Shown in pieces: positions 26,747 through 35,943 of a stretch of DNA of 64,000 nucleotides. The notes under the pieces were generated by a model that had not been told where the DNA came from, searched no databases, and saw only the letters and a list, made by a program, of their open reading frames with translations. How positions within the stretch are numbered: the first letter of the stretch is position 1; every line of letters starts with the position of its first letter. The position numbers were made by a program, and so were the translations under genes. Source of the DNA: Limnohabitans kasalickyi (lineage in GTDB: Bacteria > Pseudomonadota > Gammaproteobacteria > Burkholderiales > Burkholderiaceae_C); the NCBI GenBank assembly GCA_965234325.1, contig OZ248407.1:1612001-1676000 (forward strand). Direction: 5' to 3'.

Positions 26747-27537
26747 ACACCTCCACCCCCCACACAGCGGTCAGCTCTCCTGTTTTGAAGGTGACCGATC
26801 TGTGCAAACATTTTGGCGGCGTCAAAGCCATCGATGGCATCGATTTGGAAGTCTTGCCCGGTGAGATTTTGGGCATCATCGGTCCCAACGGGGCGGGCAA
26901 GACGGCATTGATCAACACCATCACCGGTTTTTACCGGGCGACCTCAGGCCATATCCATTTGGGTGACACGGAGATCACACACAGGCCCATGCACCACATC
27001 GGTCGCATGGGGGTGGGCCGCACATTTCAGAACATCCGTTTGTTCAAGCGTATGAGTGTTCTTGAAAACGTGCTGGTGGCTTTCAAGGTGTTCACTGAGC
27101 ACCCTTGGCGATCGATTTGGCCGGGGCAGCATCGCCGAGAAGTGATGGAGAAGGCCATGCATTGGCTGTCCTTGCTTCAATTGGCAGACAAAGCCAATCA
27201 ATCCGCAGCCTCACTGTCGTACGGCGATGCACGACGACTGGAGATCGTGCGGGCATTGGCTGGTTCGCCCAAATTGCTGCTGCTCGATGAGCCTGCGGCC
27301 GGCATGAACGACTCAGAAACGCAGCAACTGATCCATGACGTTCAAAAAATTCGTGCCCATGTGGGTGCCGTCATGCTGATTGAGCACGACATGAATTTGA
27401 TTCGCCAATTGTCCGACCGCATCTTGGCCATGGACTACGGTAAAAAAATTGCCCAAGGCAGCCCCGAGCTTGTTCTGAAGCACCCAGAAGTTCTGCGCGC
27501 CTATCTGGGCATCGAATCAGAAGGTGATCAACCATGA
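26743..27537 (+). CDS. livG: Branched-chain-type ABC transporter ATPase (LivG-like)
   Basis: A 264-residue ATPase. Walker A is GPNGAGKTA (Thr-Ala instead of the usual Thr-Thr/Ser-Thr ending), then VGRTFQNIRLFKRMSVLENV, signature SYGDARRLEIVRAL, Walker B LLLLDEPAAGMND and H-loop MLIEHDM. The signature reads LSYGDARR, the usual LivG variant of LSGGQ. It pairs with LivF to drive the LivHM channel and overlaps both neighbours by 4 bases. Confidence 0.9.
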   Translation: MNTSTPHTAVSSPVLKVTDLCKHFGGVKAIDGIDLEVLPGEILGIIGPNGAGKTALINTITGFYRATSGHIHLGDTEITHRPMHHIGRMGVGRTFQNIRLFKRMSVLENVLVAFKVFTEHPWRSIWPGQHRREVMEKAMHWLSLLQLADKANQSAASLSYGDARRLEIVRALAGSPKLLLLDEPAAGMNDSETQQLIHDVQKIRAHVGAVMLIEHDMNLIRQLSDRILAMDYGKKIAQGSPELVLKHPEVLRAYLGIESEGDQP

Positions 27538-28256
27538 GCAAAATTCTTCTTTCTGTCACGGACCTGTCGGCCAGTTATGGCCCCATTCGCGCGCTGCGTG
27601 GCGTATCGCTGGAAGTTCGGGAAGGCGAGACCGTGGCTGTTGTGGGTGCCAATGGGGCGGGCAAGACCAGTTTGATGCGCGCCATCTCCAGCCTCCTGCC
27701 TTTGTCATCAGGCCGTGCATCATTTTTAGGTCATGACATTTCAAAAACATCCACGCATGAATTAGCCCGCCTGGGCATGCTGCATGTGCCTGAGGGACGT
27801 GGCACTTTGCAAACCCTGATGGTGAAAGAGAATTTGCAACTGGCATGGGAAATTCGCCCAAGTGCAGAACCTTTTGAATTGGCGCTCGAAAAAGTTTACG
27901 CCAGGTTTCCCAGACTGAAAGAACGCGCAGACCAATGGGCAGGCAACTTGTCAGGCGGTGAACAACAAATGTTGTCGGTGGCCCGTGCCATCATCAATCG
28001 CCCGCAATTGCTGTTGATCGATGAACCCTCCATGGGCCTGTCACCATTGATCACCAAAGAAGTCTTCCATGCGTTGGCCGAACTGCGTGATGCTGGTGTG
28101 GCCATTTTGTTGGTGGAACAGAACGTGAAACGCGCCCTGGCGTTGTCACACCGGGCCATGGTTTTGACACACGGCGAATTCACCTTGCAGGGCTTGGCGC
28201 GTGACTTGATGGTGGACCCTCGCGTCATGGCCAGCTACATGGGGCATGCCGCATGA
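27534..28256 (+). CDS. livF: Branched-chain-type ABC transporter ATPase (LivF-like)
   Basis: A 240-residue ATPase with Walker A GANGAGKTS, VPEGRGTLQTLMVKENL, signature LSGGEQQMLSVARAI, Walker B LLLIDEPSMGLSP and H-loop LLVEQNV, which is the LivF pattern. It starts in an ATGA overlap with livG and its stop overlaps the following SDR start, tying the transporter to a catabolic enzyme. Confidence 0.9.
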   Translation: MSKILLSVTDLSASYGPIRALRGVSLEVREGETVAVVGANGAGKTSLMRAISSLLPLSSGRASFLGHDISKTSTHELARLGMLHVPEGRGTLQTLMVKENLQLAWEIRPSAEPFELALEKVYARFPRLKERADQWAGNLSGGEQQMLSVARAIINRPQLLLIDEPSMGLSPLITKEVFHALAELRDAGVAILLVEQNVKRALALSHRAMVLTHGEFTLQGLARDLMVDPRVMASYMGHAA

Positions 28257-29122
28257 ATGCCGCAGACTCCTTCCCTATGACTACCCTTCCAACCTCAAAA
28301 ACAGCGATCGTGACGGGGGCTGCCTCGGGCATTGGGGCCGCCACCGCACTGCTGCTGGCGCGCCAGGGCATGCACGTGGTCTTGGCAGACATCCAATCGG
28401 ATTTGCTCGAGCAAAGCCTGCAAAAGTGCCTGAGTGAAGGCTTGAGTGCAAAAGCCTTCTTGACAGACGTGTCCGACCCAGAGTCCGTCAAAGCCCTGGC
28501 CGATTTCACCGAGCAAGCGTTTGGCGAGATCCACCTGTCTTTCAACAACGCAGGGGTCGCCATGCACGGCGTGCCCATGGCGCAGATGAGCTTACGAGAC
28601 TGGCAATGGGTCATCGATGTCAACATCAAAAGCATTGTTCACAGCATTCACCACATCCTGCCGCGCATGCGCCAACACGGACAAGCGGCGAATTTCATCA
28701 ACACCGCGTCGATCGGGGGTTTGCAAGTCAATCCCAACTGGTTAACAGGCGCCTACTCCATGACCAAGTATGCCGTGGTGGCCATGTCTGAGGGATTGAG
28801 AAAGGAGCTCGCAGATAGCCATGTCACCGTCTCCGTCTTGTGTCCTGGCGCTGTGGACAGTGACTTCGGCAACGCCGTGAGCAGACCACCCCGTTTGGGC
28901 GGTCCGACCAACCGACCCGAACAAGCATTTTTGGCACAGACATTGAGCACGGTGGGTGTCAGCCCCGAATTCGTTGCCCGTCGCATCTGGCAGGCCATCC
29001 AAAACAAAGAGTTCTTCATCTTCACCGACAGCGCCATGAAGTCGGTGATTGAAGAGCGCCACCAAAGCATCTTGACGGGTTTTGAAATGGCCGATGCTTT
29101 CAAAACTCAGCTGGATCGTTGA
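28253..29122 (+). CDS. SDR family oxidoreductase in the transporter operon
   Basis: A 289-residue short-chain dehydrogenase with TGAASGIG (about residues 23-30), VLADI (Asp, NAD preference), NNAGVAMHG, catalytic Ser in NTASIGGL, YSMTKYAV with the Tyr-Lys pair, and a longer C-terminus than classical 250-residue SDRs (RIWQAIQNKEFFIFTD). ATG 28253 overlaps the livF stop. It may oxidise an alcohol to the ketone used by the Baeyer-Villiger enzyme, or act on a later alcohol. Confidence 0.88.
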   Translation: MNAADSFPMTTLPTSKTAIVTGAASGIGAATALLLARQGMHVVLADIQSDLLEQSLQKCLSEGLSAKAFLTDVSDPESVKALADFTEQAFGEIHLSFNNAGVAMHGVPMAQMSLRDWQWVIDVNIKSIVHSIHHILPRMRQHGQAANFINTASIGGLQVNPNWLTGAYSMTKYAVVAMSEGLRKELADSHVTVSVLCPGAVDSDFGNAVSRPPRLGGPTNRPEQAFLAQTLSTVGVSPEFVARRIWQAIQNKEFFIFTDSAMKSVIEERHQSILTGFEMADAFKTQLDR

Positions 29123-29158
29123 CTTGAATTCCCAACCACCTCAAACAGGAGACTCACG

Positions 29159-30355
29159 ATGACCCCAAGCAAAAGAAAACTGCTGAGCATCACGCTGACA
29201 AGCGTCGCTTTGGCAGTGACCTCGTTATCCGTCATGGCGCAGCCAAAGCCACCCATCAAAATTGGCCTGATCACCCCGCTGACTGGGCCACTGGGAAGCT
29301 ATGGCAAGTCCCAGGATCTCATCGTCAAAATGGCCGTGGAGGACATCAACGCCAAAGGGGGCATCAATGGCAGTTTGTTGCAAGTGGATGTCGGTGATTC
29401 CCAAACCGATCCCGGCCAAGCTGTTTTACTGTTTCGCAAATTCACCAGCGAAGGACACTTTGGCGTTGTAGGTCCCATGACTGGCACCCAATGGGAGACC
29501 GTCAGTCCCTTGGCCAACCAACTCAGCATGCCCGCCATCAGCGTGAACGCGGTCAAGCCCGGCATCACGATCAAGCCTTGGACGATTCGCCTTCAGCCGG
29601 CAGACGACACCTTGATGCCAGAAGGCATGAAAGACTTTTTGAAGGCCTACCCCAAAGTCAAAAAAGTCGTGATCGTTGCCGATGTGCGCGAAGCCTCCAG
29701 CAAAGCCAGTGCCGATGCCTATGCAGCGCTGGCCAAACAAATGGGGCTGGAAGTTGTGGAAGTGATCGAGTTTTCATCTCGAGCCACAGACCTGTCCGCC
29801 GCGGCCATTCAGATCAAAGGGGCCAATCCCGATGCCATTTTGGCAGCTGCATTTCCAGCCCAGGCCACCTTGCTGGCCAAAGATCTGACCGTCCAAGGCG
29901 TCAAGGTTCCGGTCCTCAACACCAGCATTTTGTGGTCAGGGCCTTTCATCAACATCGTGGGTGAAAACGGCCGCAATTGGCACGTCATTGGCTTCTCAAC
30001 CAACGAGGCTGGCCCTCCGGGGGTCAACGATCCTGCGGTGTACACCAACATGGCCAAACGTGCTCTGCAGCGTGCCGATGCCTCATTGGGCGCGCCCTTC
30101 AACGTCGCGAACTGGGCCATTGGCTACGATGGCGTGTTGCTTTACGCGGACATCATGCGGCGCGCTGGCATTGACGGCAACACCGATCCCAAAAGTGCAC
30201 GCGAGTCCATCAAAAGCGAATTCCTGAAACTCAAAACCTTCAGCGGCGCCTACAAATACACCATGCGCGATACCGGTGACGGCCATGTGCCCACCACGGT
30301 GTTGGCCGCGGACGTTGACAAAAAAGTTTGGAAATTCCTGAACATTCCTCGCTGA
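29159..30355 (+). CDS. ABC transporter substrate-binding protein (LivK-like)
   Basis: A 398-residue periplasmic binding protein. The signal peptide is residues 1-28, ending VMAQP. The mature start IKIGLITPLTGPLGSYGKSQ and EDINAKGGINGSLLQVDVGDSQTDP are typical of the type I (LivJ/LivK) family, as is the late DGVLLYADIMRRAG segment. It serves the LivHMGF transporter just upstream and is the last gene before a strong terminator. The Liv-type family often binds aromatic acids in soil and aquatic betaproteobacteria; the ligand is not readable from sequence. Confidence 0.9.
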   Translation: MTPSKRKLLSITLTSVALAVTSLSVMAQPKPPIKIGLITPLTGPLGSYGKSQDLIVKMAVEDINAKGGINGSLLQVDVGDSQTDPGQAVLLFRKFTSEGHFGVVGPMTGTQWETVSPLANQLSMPAISVNAVKPGITIKPWTIRLQPADDTLMPEGMKDFLKAYPKVKKVVIVADVREASSKASADAYAALAKQMGLEVVEVIEFSSRATDLSAAAIQIKGANPDAILAAAFPAQATLLAKDLTVQGVKVPVLNTSILWSGPFINIVGENGRNWHVIGFSTNEAGPPGVNDPAVYTNMAKRALQRADASLGAPFNVANWAIGYDGVLLYADIMRRAGIDGNTDPKSARESIKSEFLKLKTFSGAYKYTMRDTGDGHVPTTVLAADVDKKVWKFLNIPR

Positions 30356-30374
30356 TGTGATCGGCAAAAAATAT

Positions 30375-30410
30375 GCGGGTGGATGTGTTCAACATCCACC
30401 CGCTTTTTTT
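30375..30410 (+). terminator. Rho-independent terminator of the monooxygenase-liv operon
   Basis: A perfect 12-bp stem (30375-30386 with 30392-30403), loop GTTCA, followed by seven T at 30404-30410. It stands 20 bases after the binding-protein stop and 10 bases before the end of the converging luciferase-like gene. Confidence 0.93.
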
Positions 30411-30419
30411 ATGGGCTGT

Positions 30420-31448
30420 TCAGAGCCAGGCTTTGGAGGCCTCCTCAACCCGTGGCATGACCTCGCGCGAAAACAACTCAACCGAGCGCTTGGCGTGCGC
30501 ATGTGGCAAGTTGCCGAACATGAATTGCCCAACCAGGTAGTTGAGCCGGCCATCATGCGCTTTTTGGCTCAAGACCCTGGCCACGGTTTGCGGCGACCCT
30601 GCCACCGCGTGTCCGCTGGCCACCATGTCAGCGTATGAGGGACTCAATTTGACACGCTGCGGCTCTGTGCCGTGAACACGCCAAAGTTTGTAAAAGCTGT
30701 CATAAAAACTGGGCCATGCGCTTTCAGCAATGGCCATGGCTTCTTCGTCCGTATCGGCCACCACGACGTTTCGGTAAATGCCAATCAGCGCCTCTTCTGA
30801 ACCTGCACCTTGACTGGCCGCAGCTTCTTGACGGTAGCGGTCACTGATGTCACCCACTTTGCTTTCTGGACCACCACAAATGATGTTGACTTGATTTTGG
30901 GCAGGCCATACCGCTGAGTCAGCCGTGCCCACCGCATACCAAACCGGTGGATGGGGCAACTGGAAGGGTTTCATGGTGACTGGCATGTTTTGGATGTTCC
31001 AAAATTTGCCAGGGTGATTGAGCACATCCGATGAAAAGTACTTCATCAAAATCTCAAAAGCCTCGGCATAAGCCTCCCCCGCAGAAGCCGAGTCAAACCC
31101 CAAGGCATCGAGTTCGTGCGGATTCGCACCGCGACCCACACCGAACTGGAAACGACCTTGCGCCAACTGATCCAACATACAAATTTCTTCGGCCAATTTC
31201 ACGGGGTGATGAATCGGCAAGAGATAAACCAAGGGGCACAGCTTGATGCGACGTGTTCTTTGCGCCACCGCAGAGAGGAAGACACTTTGGGAAGGGCCCA
31301 TGCTCAGAGGCGTGGCATGGTGCTCGCTCAGGTGGTAACAATGAAATCCTCCCTGGTCATACATCTCTGTCAATTCCAGACGCTGTTCGTACTGAAGATG
31401 CAGCGGGCGACCCGAGTCATCGTTTTGGTCAAAGATTCCGAACTTCAT
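30420..31448 (-). CDS. Luciferase-like flavin-dependent monooxygenase
   Basis: A 342-residue member of the bacterial luciferase/F420 (LLM) superfamily. It starts MKFGIFDQNDD and contains YHLSEHHATPLSMGPS, CPLVYLLPIHHPVKLAEEICMLDQL, GRFQFGVGRGANPHEL and PPVWYAV, a clear LuxA-like pattern. These enzymes use reduced FMN from a separate reductase to oxygenate ketones, sulfonates or amines. ATG 31448 has AAGGAG just upstream; a GTG two codons earlier is possible. It converges on the liv operon and is divergent from a TetR regulator. Confidence 0.9.
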   Translation of the reverse strand: MKFGIFDQNDDSGRPLHLQYEQRLELTEMYDQGGFHCYHLSEHHATPLSMGPSQSVFLSAVAQRTRRIKLCPLVYLLPIHHPVKLAEEICMLDQLAQGRFQFGVGRGANPHELDALGFDSASAGEAYAEAFEILMKYFSSDVLNHPGKFWNIQNMPVTMKPFQLPHPPVWYAVGTADSAVWPAQNQVNIICGGPESKVGDISDRYRQEAAASQGAGSEEALIGIYRNVVVADTDEEAMAIAESAWPSFYDSFYKLWRVHGTEPQRVKLSPSYADMVASGHAVAGSPQTVARVLSQKAHDGRLNYLVGQFMFGNLPHAHAKRSVELFSREVMPRVEEASKAWL

Positions 31449-31460
31449 GCCCACTCCTTT

Positions 31461-31475
31461 TTAATCACTGATTAA
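31461..31475. promoter_or_regulatory. Palindrome upstream of luciferase-like gene
   Basis: TTAATC-ACT-GATTAA is a perfect 15-base palindrome lying 12 bases upstream of the luciferase-like start codon and about 130 bases before the divergent TetR gene. Size and symmetry fit a TetR-family operator; binding is inferred. Confidence 0.45.
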
Positions 31476-31608
31476 TTCATGCGATCATAAATAGACTTGT
31501 TTCAGTGTGATAGCCCCGAAGCACGAGGGGATTCCCTAGGTGCCCAGCCGGTGAATGAGGCCTGGTGCGCATGCCCTGCCCTGCGGCGGAACCTGTACGA
31601 TTTCGACC

Positions 31609-32310
31609 ATGCGAAAGAACAAAACCATGCCAGCCCAAGGACTGCCAGCCGCCTCGGCCCCTGCTGAGCAGGACACCAAAGAACGCCTACTGAAAGCGGC
31701 CAAAGAATTGTTTGTTCGCAAAGGTTTTTCAGGAGTGTCAATCCGCGAAATTGCGCGCGAGGCTGAGGCCAACTCCGCCTTGATTTCCTATTATTTCGGT
31801 GACAAGGAAGGCTTGTTCAAAGGTGTTCTGGAATCCTTTGTGCGCCCCTTGAATGCCACCAGGATGGCGCAGTTCGCAGCGCTAGAAAAGCAAGCTGACA
31901 TCACCGTGGAAGATGTGGTTCGCGCTTGGGTCGCACCTATGTTCTTGATGCCCAAGTCCAAGAATGCATCGCCTGTGGTGTCGTTGTCACTGACACTGAG
32001 CGCCGAATACGACAAGCTGTCTGAACAAATCATTTTGGATCTTTATGACGAAATGAACGAGTGCTTTTTGTGCCTGCTCGAGCGCTGCTTGCCCAAAGCT
32101 AGCCGCAGCAGCTTGGTGTGGCGCTTGTACTTTTTGGTGGGGGCTGCGTTGACCGCATCGCGCCCTCGTGCCAAGAGCGTCCAAAAATTGACCCACGGCA
32201 TGATCAACCACCAAGACACCAAAGAATTGGTCGACCAGTTGGTCCAATTTGCAGCGGCCGGATTCAGGGCCATCGACATTCAGACTTCCCAGCCACCCAA
32301 GAAAATTTAG
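31609..32310 (+). CDS. TetR family transcriptional regulator
   Basis: A 233-residue regulator. The N-terminal HTH (residues about 22-68) reads TKERLLKAAKELFVRKGFSG, then SIREIAREAEANSALISYYF, the standard TetR helix-turn-helix. The C-terminal two-thirds form the helical ligand and dimer domain of the CecR/TetR_C type (LYFLVGAALTASRPRA). ATG 31609 was chosen; in-frame upstream sequence is unlikely to be coding. It is divergent from the luciferase-like monooxygenase and 36 bases before an SDR, so it may control both. Confidence 0.9.
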   Translation: MRKNKTMPAQGLPAASAPAEQDTKERLLKAAKELFVRKGFSGVSIREIAREAEANSALISYYFGDKEGLFKGVLESFVRPLNATRMAQFAALEKQADITVEDVVRAWVAPMFLMPKSKNASPVVSLSLTLSAEYDKLSEQIILDLYDEMNECFLCLLERCLPKASRSSLVWRLYFLVGAALTASRPRAKSVQKLTHGMINHQDTKELVDQLVQFAAAGFRAIDIQTSQPPKKI

Positions 32311-32346
32311 CCTGAGTGGATTTTTTCAACCCTTCAGAAAGTTCGG

Positions 32347-33123
32347 ATGACTTCATTAAAAACGACAAAAAATGGCTCTGCGCTGGCTGTGATCGTGACC
32401 GGCGGGGCACGCGGCATTGGGCACGCGTTTGCGCAGCGACTGGCCCAAGATGGGTTTCATGTGGCCATTGTCGATACGGTCGGGGCTGAGCATTCGGCCG
32501 AACAACTGGTACGTGAGGGCTTTTCAGCCAAAGGCTACACAGCCAATGTCACCCAAGCCGGTGACTGGGATGGGCTGCTCCAAGACATCGTGGCGTCCGG
32601 CCAAACCCTGCATGGTTTGGTCAACAATGCTGCCCTGTTTGCCAGCCTGGAAATGCAGAATTTTGAACAAGTCACCCGCGACGAATGGATGCAGGTGATG
32701 GAAGTCAACACCTACGGCCCCTTCCTTGGCACCCAAAAAGTGGCCCCCTTGCTGGCAGCTCATGGCGGCGGCGCCATCGTCAACATCGCCTCCACCTCCC
32801 CGCTCAAGGGCGTCACAGGCATGCCCCACTATGTCTGCAGCAAAGGCGCTGTGATTGCCATGACCAGAACCTTGGCACGCGAGTTGGGCGATCGTGGCAT
32901 CAGGGTGAATGCGGTCGCCCCGGGCTTCACCTTGAGCGAAGGGATTTTGCTGAACAAAGAGCACGTCGAAAAATTCCGAGACATCGGAAAAAATGCGCGA
33001 ACCTTGAAGCGCGACCAGTTGCCCCAAGACCTGCAAGGTGCGGTCAGTTTTTTGATGGGACTCGACTCGGCATTCATGACGGGCCAAACACTGGTGGTGG
33101 ATGGCGGCGCCTATTTTGTTTAA
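32347..33123 (+). CDS. SDR family oxidoreductase
   Basis: A 258-residue classical SDR with TGGARGIG (about residues 18-25), Asp in AIVDTVG (NAD type), NNAALFASLE, Ser in NIASTSPLKGVTG, YVCSKGAV with Tyr-Lys, and the ending GQTLVVDGGAYFV. It lies 36 bases after the TetR gene, likely in the same transcript. Substrate unknown; the third SDR in this catabolic region, which suggests several alcohol-ketone steps. Confidence 0.9.
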   Translation: MTSLKTTKNGSALAVIVTGGARGIGHAFAQRLAQDGFHVAIVDTVGAEHSAEQLVREGFSAKGYTANVTQAGDWDGLLQDIVASGQTLHGLVNNAALFASLEMQNFEQVTRDEWMQVMEVNTYGPFLGTQKVAPLLAAHGGGAIVNIASTSPLKGVTGMPHYVCSKGAVIAMTRTLARELGDRGIRVNAVAPGFTLSEGILLNKEHVEKFRDIGKNARTLKRDQLPQDLQGAVSFLMGLDSAFMTGQTLVVDGGAYFV

Positions 33124-33257
33124 GTTCGCTTTTAGGCTGTTCTGATTTTTTGTTGATCACACAGCCTATCGCGAAATCAGGCGTTCCCGATCGGCTACGA
33201 AGCCTTGCCAATTTCTGAACAGCAGTCGTGCTGTCTGTTGTCTACTGAATCAGGGGC

Positions 33258-35372
33258 ATGACAGTATTAACATTCGCTCCTTTGACAAAAATTCGGAATA
33301 CCCCCACACCTTTGGCCGACCAAGAACTGACACCCACCGCCCCTAGCGCTGTTCAACATGATGTTCAAAGTGAGTTACGCCATGTGCGCGCACTCATGCA
33401 ACTGGAGCAAAAGGAAGACCAAGCGCAGTTCAAGCTCAAGAACGCCAATGCCAGCATCAAAGAGCGCCGTCGGCGTGGTCTGACTTGGTACCCCGTCACC
33501 ATCACCCAAGAAGACATCGGGTTTGGGGGCAAGGTGGTGTTGGAGCTGGAGCGTCCGGCGCATCGGCAAGACCTGCATTTGTTTCAGGTGGGGGCGGCTG
33601 CGGCGCTGTTCAGCAATGCGACCGGCTATTCGGGCACACATTCGGCATCAGATCGACCCGTGGTGAGCGGCGTGGTGACCCGCGTGCGGCGCAACAAGCT
33701 GGTGCTGGCCACCACCAAAGAAGCGCTACCCGACTGGGTGCTGGACGGCGGCACTCTCAACGGCAACACGCTCGGCATTGACCTGACCTTTGACGAGGTG
33801 AGCTACCGCGAGATGAACCAGGCCCTGAGCGCGGTCATGGCCGCACACGGCAACCGCTTGGCCGAACTGCGCGACGTGCTGCTGGGGGCTAAGGCAGCCC
33901 GCTTTCGCGAGCCCCAAGCCGACGACCTGTTTTACCCCAGTGCGCTCAACGACTCGCAGCTGGCCGCTGTGCGCCATGTCGTCACGGCACACGACGTGGC
34001 CATCATCCACGGCCCGCCCGGCACGGGCAAAACCACCACGCTGGTACAAGCCATTTTGGAAACCATTAGGCGCGAGCGGCGCGTGCTGGTGTGCGCCCCC
34101 TCGAATACCGCCGTGGACCTGCTGACAGAAAAGCTGGCCGAGTGCGGTGTGAATGTGATCCGCTTGGGCAACCCCAGCCGCGTGTCGGACCTGCTGCTTA
34201 AGCACACGCTGGACGCCGGGGTGATGGCCCACGCCAGCTACGCCAAGATGCACGCGATGCGCCAGACCGCTGAACAGCACCGCGAGACGGCCAGCGAACG
34301 TGTGCGCAACTTTGGTTTTGAAGAGCGACAGCGCCGCCAATGGCTCAAAGATGAAGCCCGCACACTGCGCCAAGCTGCCGACGATTTGGAGCGCTTCATG
34401 ACCGAGGACGTGCTCGAATCGGTGCAGGTCATCACCTGCACGCTGGTGGGCGCCAGCCACCGCCACATTCGCCACCTGGGCTTTGAGACCGTCTTCATCG
34501 ACGAAGCCGCCCAGGCCTTGGAGCCGGGTTGCTGGATTCCCATTGCCAAGGGCCAGCGCCTGGTGTTGGCGGGCGACCACCACCAGCTGCCGCCCACCGT
34601 CAAAAGCGAAAAAGCCGCCCGCGAAGGCCTGCGCGAAACCCTGTTTGAAAAGTGCATCCAGCGCCAACCCAACACGGCCCGCATGCTGCAGGTGCAATAC
34701 CGCATGCACGCGCACATCATGGGCTTCAGCTCCGAGAAGTTTTATGGCGGCCAACTGGTGGCGCACGCCAGCGTGCGCCACGCCGACTTAGCTGCGTACG
34801 ACCCGCGCTTTGCACCCGACTGCCCTGTGGAATTCATCGACACGGCGGGCTGCGGCTTTTCGGAACTGGCCATCCCCGAAAGCCGATCAACCGCCAACCC
34901 CGAAGAAGCCCACTTGCTGCTGGAGCTCCTGGCGCAGCTGCTAGCCCAACTGCCGGAACCCTGCGAACCCACCGCCCCAGACCAACGCCCGCTGACCATT
35001 GGTGTGATTGCACCGTACCGCGCCCAAATCAACTATTTAAAAGACGCCATCGAAGACAGCGCCGTGTTAAACGACTTGTTGCTGCAACGCAGACTGAGTG
35101 TGGGCACCGTCGATTCGTTTCAGGGCCAAGAGCGCGACATCATTGCCATCACCTTGACGCGCAGCAACCCCCAAGGCGAGATCGGCTTCCTGTCTGACAT
35201 CCGCCGCATGAACGTGGCCATGACCCGCGCACGGCGCAAGCTGCTGCTGGTGGGCGATTCGTCCACGCTATGCAGGCATCCGTTTTTTGGGGAGTTGTTG
35301 GCGTATGTGAAGCGAGTGGGTGGTTACCGCATGTTCATGGCACCAACCATTCCACCCCGCCAGCAGGCGTGA
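33258..35372 (+). CDS. Superfamily 1 helicase, Upf1/IGHMBP2-like
   Basis: A 704-residue DNA/RNA helicase. Motif I is GPPGTGKTTT (about residue 255), motif Ia CAPSNTAVDLL, motif II DEAAQALEP, motif III GDHHQLPPTV, motif IV QYRMHAHIM, motif V GTVDSFQGQERDIIAITLTRS and motif VI NVAMTRARRKLLLVGD. It has an N-terminal beta-barrel-like 1B region (GLTWYPVTITQEDIGFG). Bacterial members are usually called AAA-domain or DNA2/NAM7-like helicases; their function is not settled. CAGGGG before ATG 33258 supports the start. It is a stand-alone gene with no nuclease partner. Confidence 0.92.
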   Translation: MTVLTFAPLTKIRNTPTPLADQELTPTAPSAVQHDVQSELRHVRALMQLEQKEDQAQFKLKNANASIKERRRRGLTWYPVTITQEDIGFGGKVVLELERPAHRQDLHLFQVGAAAALFSNATGYSGTHSASDRPVVSGVVTRVRRNKLVLATTKEALPDWVLDGGTLNGNTLGIDLTFDEVSYREMNQALSAVMAAHGNRLAELRDVLLGAKAARFREPQADDLFYPSALNDSQLAAVRHVVTAHDVAIIHGPPGTGKTTTLVQAILETIRRERRVLVCAPSNTAVDLLTEKLAECGVNVIRLGNPSRVSDLLLKHTLDAGVMAHASYAKMHAMRQTAEQHRETASERVRNFGFEERQRRQWLKDEARTLRQAADDLERFMTEDVLESVQVITCTLVGASHRHIRHLGFETVFIDEAAQALEPGCWIPIAKGQRLVLAGDHHQLPPTVKSEKAAREGLRETLFEKCIQRQPNTARMLQVQYRMHAHIMGFSSEKFYGGQLVAHASVRHADLAAYDPRFAPDCPVEFIDTAGCGFSELAIPESRSTANPEEAHLLLELLAQLLAQLPEPCEPTAPDQRPLTIGVIAPYRAQINYLKDAIEDSAVLNDLLLQRRLSVGTVDSFQGQERDIIAITLTRSNPQGEIGFLSDIRRMNVAMTRARRKLLLVGDSSTLCRHPFFGELLAYVKRVGGYRMFMAPTIPPRQQA

Positions 35373-35511
35373 GCCTAGCCCGGCGATGCCCGTCTTTGCG
35401 CAAGGCCAACCAGTCCATGGAGGACACTTTTAAGTTCAAAATCGCTAAATGGTGCCCCCGCAAATAAAGTCGCTTGGATTATCTTGAACCCAGTGGATGA
35501 AGCTTGCCATC

Positions 35512-35943
35512 TCAGGATGCGCACGCAACGCCTGTGGCATGGGGTAATGGATTGGGCCGCAGTTCATCGGTTGCAATTTCATCGAGCGTCAGGCGAACGC
35601 CCAACGATCCACTGCCCGATCGCACGGGTGACTTTTTCAGGCAAATCTCAATCCGCCGGATGGCCGGGTATGCGGCACATGCGATTGCAATGCGCGTGAT
35701 GAGCCGCTCTTGCGTTTCGTAATGACCGTCCGCTGCGAGTCGATCAATTTCGGCAATCAGAGGGTCATAGTCAAACACATGCGCCATGCCATCTTGAGAA
35801 ATGAGCACTTGATTGACCGAAATCGCAAGTGTCAAGTCAAGGAGGTGAACCTCTGGCCTGGTGTCATCGGGTCCATAAGTTCCAATGTCTGTTTTGAGAT
35901 GTAGATCTCGTAATTCAACGACTGCTGAGCTAGCTTGCTTCAT
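35512..35943 (-). CDS. folB: Dihydroneopterin aldolase family protein
   Basis: A 143-residue FolB-like protein. The family pattern ELRDLHLKTDIGTYGPDDTRPEVHLLDLTL is followed by DYDPLIAEIDRLA, ERLITRIAIACAA and RRIEICLKKSPV, with the catalytic Lys in the last. FolB converts dihydroneopterin to hydroxymethyl-dihydropterin in folate synthesis. About 20 residues longer than E. coli FolB because of a C-terminal tail. Its ATG overlaps the stop of a possible 66-codon ORF upstream (ATGA), so it is likely co-translated with that reading frame. A second FolB elsewhere cannot be excluded. Confidence 0.82.
   Translation of the reverse strand: MKQASSAVVELRDLHLKTDIGTYGPDDTRPEVHLLDLTLAISVNQVLISQDGMAHVFDYDPLIAEIDRLAADGHYETQERLITRIAIACAAYPAIRRIEICLKKSPVRSGSGSLGVRLTLDEIATDELRPNPLPHATGVACAS

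Noticed and set aside
33134..33167. Terminator between the SDR and the helicase (AGGCTGT ... ACAGCCT)
   Set aside because: Only a 7-bp stem with a 20-base loop and no following T-run; too weak to call.
33726..34781. A 351-codon minus-strand open frame inside the helicase gene
   Set aside because: Antisense artefact; the plus strand carries all seven helicase motifs in order.
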